Assembly: GCA_017431405.1 (NCBI GenBank)
Contig: JAFRLB010000099.1
Span: 1 to 36,218 of the forward strand
Source of the DNA: Erysipelotrichaceae bacterium
Lineage (GTDB): Bacteria; Bacillota_I; Bacilli_A; Erysipelotrichales; Erysipelotrichaceae
Length of the DNA: 36,218 bases
Reading direction: 5' to 3'
Shown one piece after another: positions 21,559-28,633 of this stretch (positions within the stretch are counted from its first letter, which is position 1; each line of letters opens with the position of its first letter). Both the position numbers and the translations under genes were made by a program. The notes below the pieces were generated by a model. That model made no database searches and was not told the DNA's origin. It saw only the letters and a program-made list of their open reading frames with translations.

Positions 21559-22723
21559 TAACATATTCGATTATTGTTTTTTTATCATTTGCCAGCTTAC
21601 CGGTTATGACCAACTTATAAACATTTTCCAGAGCAATTCCAATGTCCTTACCAGTTAATCCTATTTGCTTTAAATCGTCGCCTGTGACTTCTAATTCACT
21701 TCTGGCAATGAGTTTGTCAGATATCATATCTATGTCATCATATACTGAAAGATATGGTTCCTTAAGAATGTTGACATTAAGATCAATCAGACGTTTTAAT
21801 GTAGATATGTCTTCATCGGTTAGGAATAACTTTATCTCGTTAACAGTGTTCAATGAATCATTCTTATGTCTGAGTAATGACAGAGCTTCATTAATGACCT
21901 CATTAGAATAATGCAGATATCTGAGCATTGATTCACATTCACTTAAGCCATTTTCATTCTTGAAGAAAAGGGCAGTTAAGCGTGTCTTTAAGTCTTTGTT
22001 CAAGTCATCCAAGTCGGTAAAATCTGCATTAATGATCTGAGGAATCGCTGACACAAATACATCCTTGTATTCTGTCAAATACTTTTCAGCGTTGTCACTG
22101 CAGATTATCTGGTTTAACTCAACCGCAATTCTTTCGACTGAAACAAACTTAAGAAGTTCTTTCTTTTCAAACAGAGCCTTTGATGTAGCTTCTTCAATCC
22201 TGAAATTGAAGCGGGAAGAAAAGCGCAAACATCTTAGTATTCTTAAGGCATCTTCTTCAAAGCGTCTTTCCGCAATTCCAACACATCTGATGATTCCTTT
22301 ATTCAGATCTTCAAGCCCGTTAAAAGGATCAACAAGACCAACCGAATCATTATAGGCCATGGCATTGATAGTAAAGTCACGTCTACTTAAATCATCTTCA
22401 ATGTTGCCGGTAAATGATACATTATCAGGATGACGGTGATCACTGTAACTTGTTTCCTTGCGGTAGGTAGTAATCTCATAAGGCTGATGGTTGATCATGA
22501 CGGTAACCGTACCATGTCTGATGCCTGTTTCTATGATCTTGAATTCAGAAAAAAGAGCCTCAGTTTCTTGAGGTGAACAATCCGTAGTTATGTCATAGTC
22601 GTGAGGCTTTAAGCCAAATAAGGCATCTCTGACACACCCGCCAACCGCAAAAGCTTCATGCTGTGACTTGCAGATGCGGTCAATGATGAATCTGACGTCC
22701 TCTGGCAATTCTATTTTCTTCAT
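21542..22723 (-). CDS. cca: CCA tRNA nucleotidyltransferase
   Basis: A 393-residue class II enzyme that builds or repairs the CCA end of tRNA. The motif GGCVRDALFG starts at residue 28, DYD at 42-44 holds the metal aspartates, RRDFTINAMAY is motif B, and the specificity helix region EEDALRILRCLRFSSRF follows. The C-terminal half is helical. No ribosome site precedes ATG 22723. TATAAT lies 6 bases before it on the same strand, so the transcript is probably leaderless. The terminator of the next upstream minus-strand gene sits just before that box. Confidence 0.94.
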   Translation of the reverse strand: MKKIELPEDVRFIIDRICKSQHEAFAVGGCVRDALFGLKPHDYDITTDCSPQETEALFSEFKIIETGIRHGTVTVMINHQPYEITTYRKETSYSDHRHPDNVSFTGNIEDDLSRRDFTINAMAYNDSVGLVDPFNGLEDLNKGIIRCVGIAERRFEEDALRILRCLRFSSRFNFRIEEATSKALFEKKELLKFVSVERIAVELNQIICSDNAEKYLTEYKDVFVSAIPQIINADFTDLDDLNKDLKTRLTALFFKNENGLSECESMLRYLHYSNEVINEALSLLRHKNDSLNTVNEIKLFLTDEDISTLKRLIDLNVNILKEPYLSVYDDIDMISDKLIARSELEVTGDDLKQIGLTGKDIGIALENVYKLVITGKLANDKKTIIEYVKREMN

Positions 22724-22729
22724 ACTTTA

Positions 22730-22735
22730 ATTATA
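22730..22735 (-). promoter_or_regulatory. -10 box of cca placing the start site on the ATG
   Basis: TATAAT (complement of 22730-22735) is followed by 6 bases and then ATG, the same spacing as for the acetyltransferase at 10656. No Shine-Dalgarno is present. Confidence 0.55.
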
Positions 22736-22740
22736 TAAAA

Positions 22741-22767
22741 AATATAACAGCTTTACACTGTTATATT
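22741..22767 (-). terminator. Intrinsic terminator of the DUF5685-DnaJ-zinc ribbon operon
   Basis: AATATAACAG (22741-22750) and CTGTTATATT (22758-22767) form a 10-bp stem. On the minus strand TTTTTT follows. The stop codon of the zinc-ribbon gene (22761-22763) is inside the stem. Confidence 0.82.
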
Positions 22768-23165
22768 CTTGTTTCAAATACTTTTCCGCACTTTGGACAT
22801 CTGACATTATTGGTTCCTTTTCTGATTGGAAGCCTTAATGTCTGATGGCAATTCGGGCAGGTCCTGTAACGGTATGTCTTTCTGTCTCTTATTCTCTTAT
22901 AGAGTAATGAGATCTTTGATCTGATGCCTTTGGTAGCGTTGAGATAGATCTCGTTTTCTCTTCTTCTGGCCGCATAATTGCGGGAGAAGACTCTGAATAG
23001 GGCATAGAAGAAGACAAACAGTTCCAGGAAATTAACAATTGGATTTCTGGTTACAAACAACAGAACCATCAGAATGACAAGCAGGAAGGTCAGAAACTGA
23101 TACAGTTCATCAACGCCATAGCGGCCCTGCATGAATCTCATTAGTCTGTCTCTGAATTTATTCAT
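22761..23165 (-). CDS. Small membrane protein with C-terminal zinc ribbon
   Basis: A 134-residue protein. Residues 22-60 contain one or two hydrophobic segments, followed by an Arg/Lys-rich stretch and a zinc ribbon made of CPNC and CPKC near the end. The ribbon faces the cytoplasm if the basic region follows the positive-inside rule. The ribosome site GAGGTG overlaps the space after the DnaJ-like gene's stop, so the two are coupled. It is the third gene of a cluster with DUF5685 and a J-domain protein, which suggests a shared, unknown role in membrane-linked protein quality control or assembly. Confidence 0.75.
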   Translation of the reverse strand: MNKFRDRLMRFMQGRYGVDELYQFLTFLLVILMVLLFVTRNPIVNFLELFVFFYALFRVFSRNYAARRRENEIYLNATKGIRSKISLLYKRIRDRKTYRYRTCPNCHQTLRLPIRKGTNNVRCPKCGKVFETRI

Positions 23166-23179
23166 TTAAATACACCTCA

Positions 23180-23869
23180 CTATAAGCAATAGAAACACCA
23201 TAAAGGTGAAATAACTCTGAATCCGAATATTCCGCACAGGAACTGTAAGACCAGATATGATACGCAGATCCTGGAGAAATTGGTTGGACGGTTATAGGTA
23301 CGGCTGCGGTAACTGTACTGTTTGCGGCCGCTTCTGATCACATTCAGTAAGTTCTGATAATCAGGATTATTTGGATCGTACTTGCAGGCCATTTCCGCAT
23401 GCTGCAGGGCAGTGACACGGTTGCCCAGATAATAGTTGGCATAAGCACTGTAGTAATACCACTCAGCTGATTTTACTTCAATTGTACTTAAGACATATAA
23501 TGCTTCCTTATAGGCACCGTTCTGCAGGTATAATCTGACACTGTCCAAGTCACTGTAGGTACGGGACTGTTGCTGGTTACGCTGATTAAAACCGGTAAAG
23601 TCATAGTATCCGAAAGGACCATAACTGTACCCATTGGAATACGGGTTTGAATAGTTATTGTAAGACTGCTGCTGTTGCTGGTAAGAATTGGCGGTGCCGT
23701 TTTTAATGGCATCATAGGCCGCATTGATCTCACTCATTTTTTCAGCAGCTTCTGCGTTATTAGGATTTAAGTCAGGATGATATTTCTTAGCCAGTTTACG
23801 GTACTGTCTGGTAATTTCTTCATCACTGGCATTTCTGGAAACTCCTAATACTTCGTAAGGATCTCTCAT
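23180..23869 (-). CDS. J-domain protein with TPR-like region
   Basis: A 229-residue protein. The J domain covers residues 1-60 with the DnaK-stimulating HPD at 31-33. A Gln/Tyr/Asn/Gly-rich linker (residues 62-105) follows, then two helical TPR-like repeats (about 110-175), a basic segment and a hydrophobic Cys-containing end that may insert in the membrane. It lacks the zinc and substrate domains of DnaJ, so it is a specialised cochaperone. Its ATG overlaps the DUF5685 stop (ATGA), with AAAGGAAG upstream. The long Q run matches similar proteins in Clostridia from family memory. Confidence 0.85.
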   Translation of the reverse strand: MRDPYEVLGVSRNASDEEITRQYRKLAKKYHPDLNPNNAEAAEKMSEINAAYDAIKNGTANSYQQQQQSYNNYSNPYSNGYSYGPFGYYDFTGFNQRNQQQSRTYSDLDSVRLYLQNGAYKEALYVLSTIEVKSAEWYYYSAYANYYLGNRVTALQHAEMACKYDPNNPDYQNLLNVIRSGRKQYSYRSRTYNRPTNFSRICVSYLVLQFLCGIFGFRVISPLWCFYCL

Positions 23870-24684
23870 TTATTCTTCCTTTCTCTGGCTTTCTTCAAAT
23901 CATATGCACTCCAGACGCCAGCATACAATACATTATCTAATATTTCACGGTATTTGTCATCAATTGGTAACTTATCATATTGGTTAACACAGTCACTCAT
24001 GATCGATTCCAAAATGTCCTCAATGTTATTCATGTCAATGGTTATAAGCGGGTTATACCTTTGCTTGATGAGATCTTCCTTAAGGTCCATGCAGGCATCC
24101 ATGATGTAGATGAACTTGCCTAAGTGGAAGCCAAACTGCTGTAAGGTATCAGTATATTCATCCTGCTTACAGGTAAATACCTGAGCAAACAGTGTGCCGA
24201 AACAATTGGCAGGAATGTCAGGATTGGTAATGTTCTGTCTTTCCATTTCCGAATTGTCTTCTAAACACTTCTTAATGATCTTGCACTGTTCAGGATATCT
24301 TACTTCGATCTGATTAATGTATTCCTGCATCTTTTCAGCGTTCTTCTTGCTTTTGAGATTATGGTCATCCATGAAGTCATCAAGATACTTGTAGTAGGTT
24401 AATAACAGATTCATGTCAGCGGCGAACTTGCTGAAGTCATTGTACCAGTAACCGTGCTTTCTCAACGGATGGGCAGGGCACCTTTCTTCACCAAAGGTGT
24501 TTTCCGGCCTGTATATAGCCGTAAATAACATCGCAACAAAGGTCAGATCATATGAAACCGTAGAGCGTCCAACCAGTCCATAGGAATCAGAAAGACACTT
24601 ACACAGGCCGCAATAGCATTCCTTGTAGATCTTCTTGTTCTCATCATTCATGTTTTCAGGATTGTATACCAGATAACCGAACAT
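23866..24684 (-). CDS. DUF5685 family protein
   Basis: A 272-residue, mostly helical protein. It opens with [12 protein letters not shown] and CYCGLCKCL, holding clustered cysteines (also [12 protein letters not shown] later). Two acidic patches stand out: [11 protein letters not shown] near residue 103 and [18 protein letters not shown] near 210. Their spacing and form recall the two Asp-rich motifs of squalene/phytoene synthases, but this is my inference. The function is unknown. The ribosome site GGAG is about 11 bases before the ATG, and the promoter is excellent. It leads the operon with the J-domain and zinc-ribbon genes. Confidence 0.8.
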   Translation of the reverse strand: MFGYLVYNPENMNDENKKIYKECYCGLCKCLSDSYGLVGRSTVSYDLTFVAMLFTAIYRPENTFGEERCPAHPLRKHGYWYNDFSKFAADMNLLLTYYKYLDDFMDDHNLKSKKNAEKMQEYINQIEVRYPEQCKIIKKCLEDNSEMERQNITNPDIPANCFGTLFAQVFTCKQDEYTDTLQQFGFHLGKFIYIMDACMDLKEDLIKQRYNPLITIDMNNIEDILESIMSDCVNQYDKLPIDDKYREILDNVLYAGVWSAYDLKKARERKNK

Positions 24685-24716
24685 TGAATTAGCACTCCTT
24701 TGCTCCGATTGCTAAA

Positions 24717-24745
24717 ATTATAATTTAATTTACGTTTATAGTCAA
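24717..24745 (-). promoter_or_regulatory. Promoter of the DUF5685 operon
   Basis: On the minus strand TTGACT (complement of 24740-24745) and TATAAT (complement of 24717-24722) are separated by exactly 17 bases. It is among the best housekeeping promoters in the window. Confidence 0.75.
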
Positions 24746-24773
24746 TAATTACAGGAAATTATGGCCAAGAATA

Positions 24774-24798
24774 AAACAGGCTTTACCTAAGCCTGTTT
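24774..24798 (-). terminator. Intrinsic terminator after nfu
   Basis: AAACAGGCTT (24774-24783) and AAGCCTGTTT (24789-24798) form a 10-bp stem with a 5-base loop, followed on the minus strand by TTTTATTC. Confidence 0.82.
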
Positions 24799-24819
24799 GT
24801 ATTGAGATGTTTCAAATAA

Positions 24820-25110
24820 TTAGAAGTTATAGTTGTCATAGCCATATTCATTCTGGAAAGTATCCTGAACTAATACGACGTCCTTGACAGAAGGGATCTC
24901 TTCCATAATCCAGTTCTTAATACCGTTATTCAAAGTTACATCGATTAATGAACAGCCAACGCAGGCACCAAGTAATCTGACGGTAACGATGTCATTATCA
25001 TAACTGACAAATTCAATGTCACCACCATCACCCATGATGTATGGTCTTAAATGTTCAATAATCTTTCTAACATGTTTTTCGATTTCTTCCTTTGTCTTTA
25101 CTTCGTCCAT
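24820..25110 (-). CDS. NifU-like (Nfu) iron-sulfur scaffold or carrier
   Basis: A 96-residue protein consisting of the Nfu domain alone. The cluster-binding CxxC is in LLGACVGCSLIDVTL, and IEHLRPYIMGDGGDIEFV precedes it. It carries or assembles Fe-S clusters, probably as a dimer sharing one [4Fe-4S]. An in-frame ATG at 25119 abuts the GGGAG ribosome site, so ATG 25110 (9 bases away) is chosen. The gene overlaps the end of the PAP2-like gene's untranslated space and is probably co-transcribed with it. Confidence 0.9.
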   Translation of the reverse strand: MDEVKTKEEIEKHVRKIIEHLRPYIMGDGGDIEFVSYDNDIVTVRLLGACVGCSLIDVTLNNGIKNWIMEEIPSVKDVVLVQDTFQNEYGYDNYNF

Positions 25111-25115
25111 ATATA

Positions 25116-25580
25116 TCATCTCCCAACAAATATCAAGTAGTAAATATAACTGGTAGCCAACCCGACAATAATGCCGCCAAGCACTTCCAGGTAAGTATGT
25201 CCGAGCACTTCCTTCATCTTCTTGTGATAGATCGGATCATCTATCTTAAGATTGCCCAATTCAACGAGGTCATCGATCAGTTTCTTGGTAAGAGTGATGT
25301 TCTGACCGGCATAGTATCTTACATTGCAGGCATCAAACAGGATGACAAGCGAAAATACCAGCGTGATGGCAAACATGGTACTGGAGAATTTCTCTATGAG
25401 ACCAACTGAAAGGCATAATGCTGAGACAAGTGCGCTATGGCTGCTAGGCATGCCACCGCTTGCCAATAGAAGTATGGGTTTCCATTCCCGATGAAACACA
25501 TAAACTATCAGCGGTTTCAAAATCTGCGCTATAACTAAGGCTATAATTGCAGAATAAAATGGATACATTCTATCTAACAT
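25116..25580 (-). CDS. Divergent PAP2 family (DUF212) membrane protein
   Basis: A 154-residue protein with four or five hydrophobic segments and the family motif SGGMPSSHSALVSAL (near residue 42), which matches the PSGH-like active site of PAP2 phosphatases. LGHTYLEVLGGIIVG near the end is also typical and holds the second His. A lipid phosphate phosphatase role is likely by family but unproven. The ribosome site GAGG is 6 bases before ATG 25580. It is divergent from the S1/pgi operon. Confidence 0.88.
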   Translation of the reverse strand: MLDRMYPFYSAIIALVIAQILKPLIVYVFHREWKPILLLASGGMPSSHSALVSALCLSVGLIEKFSSTMFAITLVFSLVILFDACNVRYYAGQNITLTKKLIDDLVELGNLKIDDPIYHKKMKEVLGHTYLEVLGGIIVGLATSYIYYLIFVGR

Positions 25581-25631
25581 AAACTACCTCGGCATCATTA
25601 TAAATGAAGGACTTATAAAGTTCAAATATTA

Positions 25632-25640
25632 TGATATAAT
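25632..25640 (+). promoter_or_regulatory. Extended -10 promoter of the S1-pgi operon
   Basis: TGATATAAT (25632-25640). The expected start near 25647 lies at the ribosome site AAAGGTG (25644-25650), so the 5' leader is only about 13 bases. Confidence 0.55.
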
Positions 25641-25659
25641 TTAAAAGGTGATAAAACAG

Positions 25660-26006
25660 ATGGTTTATTCTGCAGGACAGGTAGTACAGGGAACAATAAC
25701 AGGCATCATGCCGTATGGAGCATTCGTCAAGATCGATAATTATACTGACGGACTGATTCACATTTCAGAAATCAGTGATTCATATGTCAATAATGTTTCC
25801 CTGTTTCTCAAGCAGGGTGAAAAGGTTATCGTTAAGATAATAGATGTTGACAAGACCAACGGTCAGCTGAAACTATCCCTGAAAGCCGTACAGCCGCCAA
25901 GAAGAAGTCATCTGAGATACAAGAATCTGAATTCAATTAACAAGTACAATGGATTCAGAAGTTTAAAGGAAAAGCTGCCTGAGTGGATAAGGGAGGAGTC
26001 AGACAA

Positions 26007-26010
<4 letters not shown>
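25660..26010 (+). CDS. S1-domain RNA-binding protein (general stress protein 13 type)
   Basis: A 116-residue protein with one S1 domain (residues 4-77): GQVVQGTITGIMPYGAFVKID, GLIHISEISDSYV and KLSLKAV. The rest is a basic tail that may contact the ribosome. It resembles B. subtilis YugI (GSP13). GTG 25648 is within the ribosome site, so ATG 25660 is chosen. Its stop overlaps the pgi start by four bases (ATGA), a coupled pair. Confidence 0.88.
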
Positions 26011-27284
<1,274 letters not shown>

Positions 27285-27301
27285 TAACCATATACAAAGA
27301 T

Positions 27302-27331
27302 AACTCCAGGACTTTGATCCTGGAGTTTTTT
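27302..27331 (+). terminator. Intrinsic terminator after pgi
   Basis: AACTCCAGGA (27302-27311) and TCCTGGAGTT (27318-27327) form a 10-bp stem with a 6-base loop and a TTTTTT tail. The stop of the next minus-strand gene (27330-27332) sits in the tail. Confidence 0.9.
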
Positions 27332-28001
27332 AATATATGAATGGAATTAATCTGTATCTGACTTTTTGCTTGTATTCCTTATAGCCCTGAAGTTCCTTTT
27401 CCAATACTTCCTCTTCATTCTTTATTCTCTTGATGATTATAGGAATGTAACATAGCATTATCACTAGTGAGATAGGGGAATTAAGAATCAGAGGCATGCT
27501 CAGAAACAGAAATACAGTGGCAAAATACATTGGATGTCTGACGATGCCATAGAGTCCCGTATCAACGACTTTCTGGTTTTCCTGTACTTCAATCGTTCTT
27601 GACAGGTAGGCATTTTCTCTTAATACTTCACCAAATAACAGATACGAAATCAGGAATATAACGCAACCTGCGATCACAAAGCCTTCCGGGAAGAACAGCC
27701 ATTTAAATCTGTAATTCAGCCCAGCAACTATAAAGGCGGCCAGAAACATCAAACCACTGTAGTTTATGACATCCTTCTGAGTTCTTTGTTTTTCCTTGGC
27801 ATTAAGTCTGCTTCTTAAAAGGTCAGGTGACTTAAGGTACATGATTATTCCTGCCGCAAACATAGGTACAAATAATACAATCATGAACAATGTGGCGTTT
27901 GACCACTTAACTGTACCTGCTGGGACATATAGTAAGATTCCTACCAGAATGATTCCGGCGATGAATTTAATTAATGCCTCAGCCAGTAATGATTTCTTCA
28001 A
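27330..28001 (-). CDS. Isoprenylcysteine methyltransferase-like (ICMT/PEMT) membrane protein
   Basis: A 223-residue membrane protein with five to six hydrophobic segments. The C-terminal catalytic region reads VVDTGLYGIVRHPMYFATVFLF, then RIKNEEEVLEKEL and YKEYKQKVRYRLIP, which is the S-adenosylmethionine-binding signature of this family. The substrate in bacteria is generally unknown; a lipid or small hydrophobic molecule is possible. The start is TTG at 28001, supported by AGGAGG 8 bases upstream. It is one base from the stop of the P-loop gene, with which it forms an operon. Confidence 0.87.
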   Translation of the reverse strand: MKKSLLAEALIKFIAGIILVGILLYVPAGTVKWSNATLFMIVLFVPMFAAGIIMYLKSPDLLRSRLNAKEKQRTQKDVINYSGLMFLAAFIVAGLNYRFKWLFFPEGFVIAGCVIFLISYLLFGEVLRENAYLSRTIEVQENQKVVDTGLYGIVRHPMYFATVFLFLSMPLILNSPISLVIMLCYIPIIIKRIKNEEEVLEKELQGYKEYKQKVRYRLIPFIY

Positions 28002-28002
28002 A

Positions 28003-28518
28003 TCAGTTTCCTCCTAAAGATGAAAGCCATTTCTCAGCATCCAATCTTTCATGAAATATGATAATTCTCTTATCTGAGTATTTTTGAAATAGTTTTCCCA
28101 GAACAGGTTTATTGTTCTTATCATACTCATTAACAAGTTTTATGAGTTCTTCATCAACCTCCTGTTCAACCCAGGGAATATCGCTTCTTTTCTTGCCGAC
28201 ACGTTCTATTATTCCTTCGATACAGATCTTAGGGTCATAATCGAGGAAAATCACTGTATCAGCCGCTTTAATTCTTGCTTCAAAAGTCCGACTGTAATTA
28301 CCGTCTATTATCCATTTTTCTTCATCTAAAAGTTTTTTCAGTTTGTCATCAAATTCTTCTCTGGAGATGGTTGTTCCATCAGATTTCCAGTAAATATTGT
28401 CCAGATGATACAGTGGAAGGGATATTAAATCATGCAGCTTTCTGGCAAAGGTACTTTTGCCGCTGCCTGGCGGACCAATGATTATTCTCTGCATCTCTTT
28501 AATATAATTAAACGTCAT
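28003..28518 (-). CDS. P-loop NTPase, adenylate kinase-like (FlaR/'topology modulation' type)
   Basis: A 171-residue protein. The Walker A motif GPPGSGKST is near residue 15, followed by LPLYHLDNIYWK, EEKWIIDGNYSRTFEARI and VIFLDYDP. These match small kinase-like proteins annotated as DNA topology modulation protein FlaR, whose true role is unclear. Start choice is uncertain: ATG 28518 has only a weak GTGAT upstream, and ATG 28494 would also leave the P-loop intact. It precedes the membrane methyltransferase gene. Confidence 0.8.
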   Translation of the reverse strand: MTFNYIKEMQRIIIGPPGSGKSTFARKLHDLISLPLYHLDNIYWKSDGTTISREEFDDKLKKLLDEEKWIIDGNYSRTFEARIKAADTVIFLDYDPKICIEGIIERVGKKRSDIPWVEQEVDEELIKLVNEYDKNNKPVLGKLFQKYSDKRIIIFHERLDAEKWLSSLGGN

Positions 28519-28582
28519 TATTATCACTGTTATTCATTCTTAAACCTATTATATTCTACTGTTTTCTAAACAAGCAATCACA

Positions 28583-28611
28583 TTGACAAAAAATGCAAGA
28601 AACATTAATAT
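28583..28611 (+). promoter_or_regulatory. Promoter of the copper operon
   Basis: TTGACA (28583-28588) and TAATAT (28606-28611) are 17 bases apart, a perfect -35 and spacer. The expected start is near 28618, inside the G-rich operator-like site. Confidence 0.75.
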
Positions 28612-28630
28612 GTATAGGGTAGGGGGGTAT
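28611..28630 (+). promoter_or_regulatory. Candidate CsoR operator overlapping the copA start region
   Basis: The stretch contains TATAGGGTAGGGGGGTATA (about 28613-28631). Its right half GGGGTAT matches the known CsoR operator type (ATACCC...GGGTAT), while the left half has GGG instead of CCC. It covers the transcription start and the AGGGGGG ribosome site of copA, so binding would block initiation. The csoR gene is in the same operon. Confidence 0.5.
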
Positions 28631-28633
28631 ATT

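Noticed and set aside
23640..23690. Short CAG/TTG-like repeats as a DNA repeat element
   Set aside because: They encode the Gln-rich linker of the J-domain protein on the minus strand.
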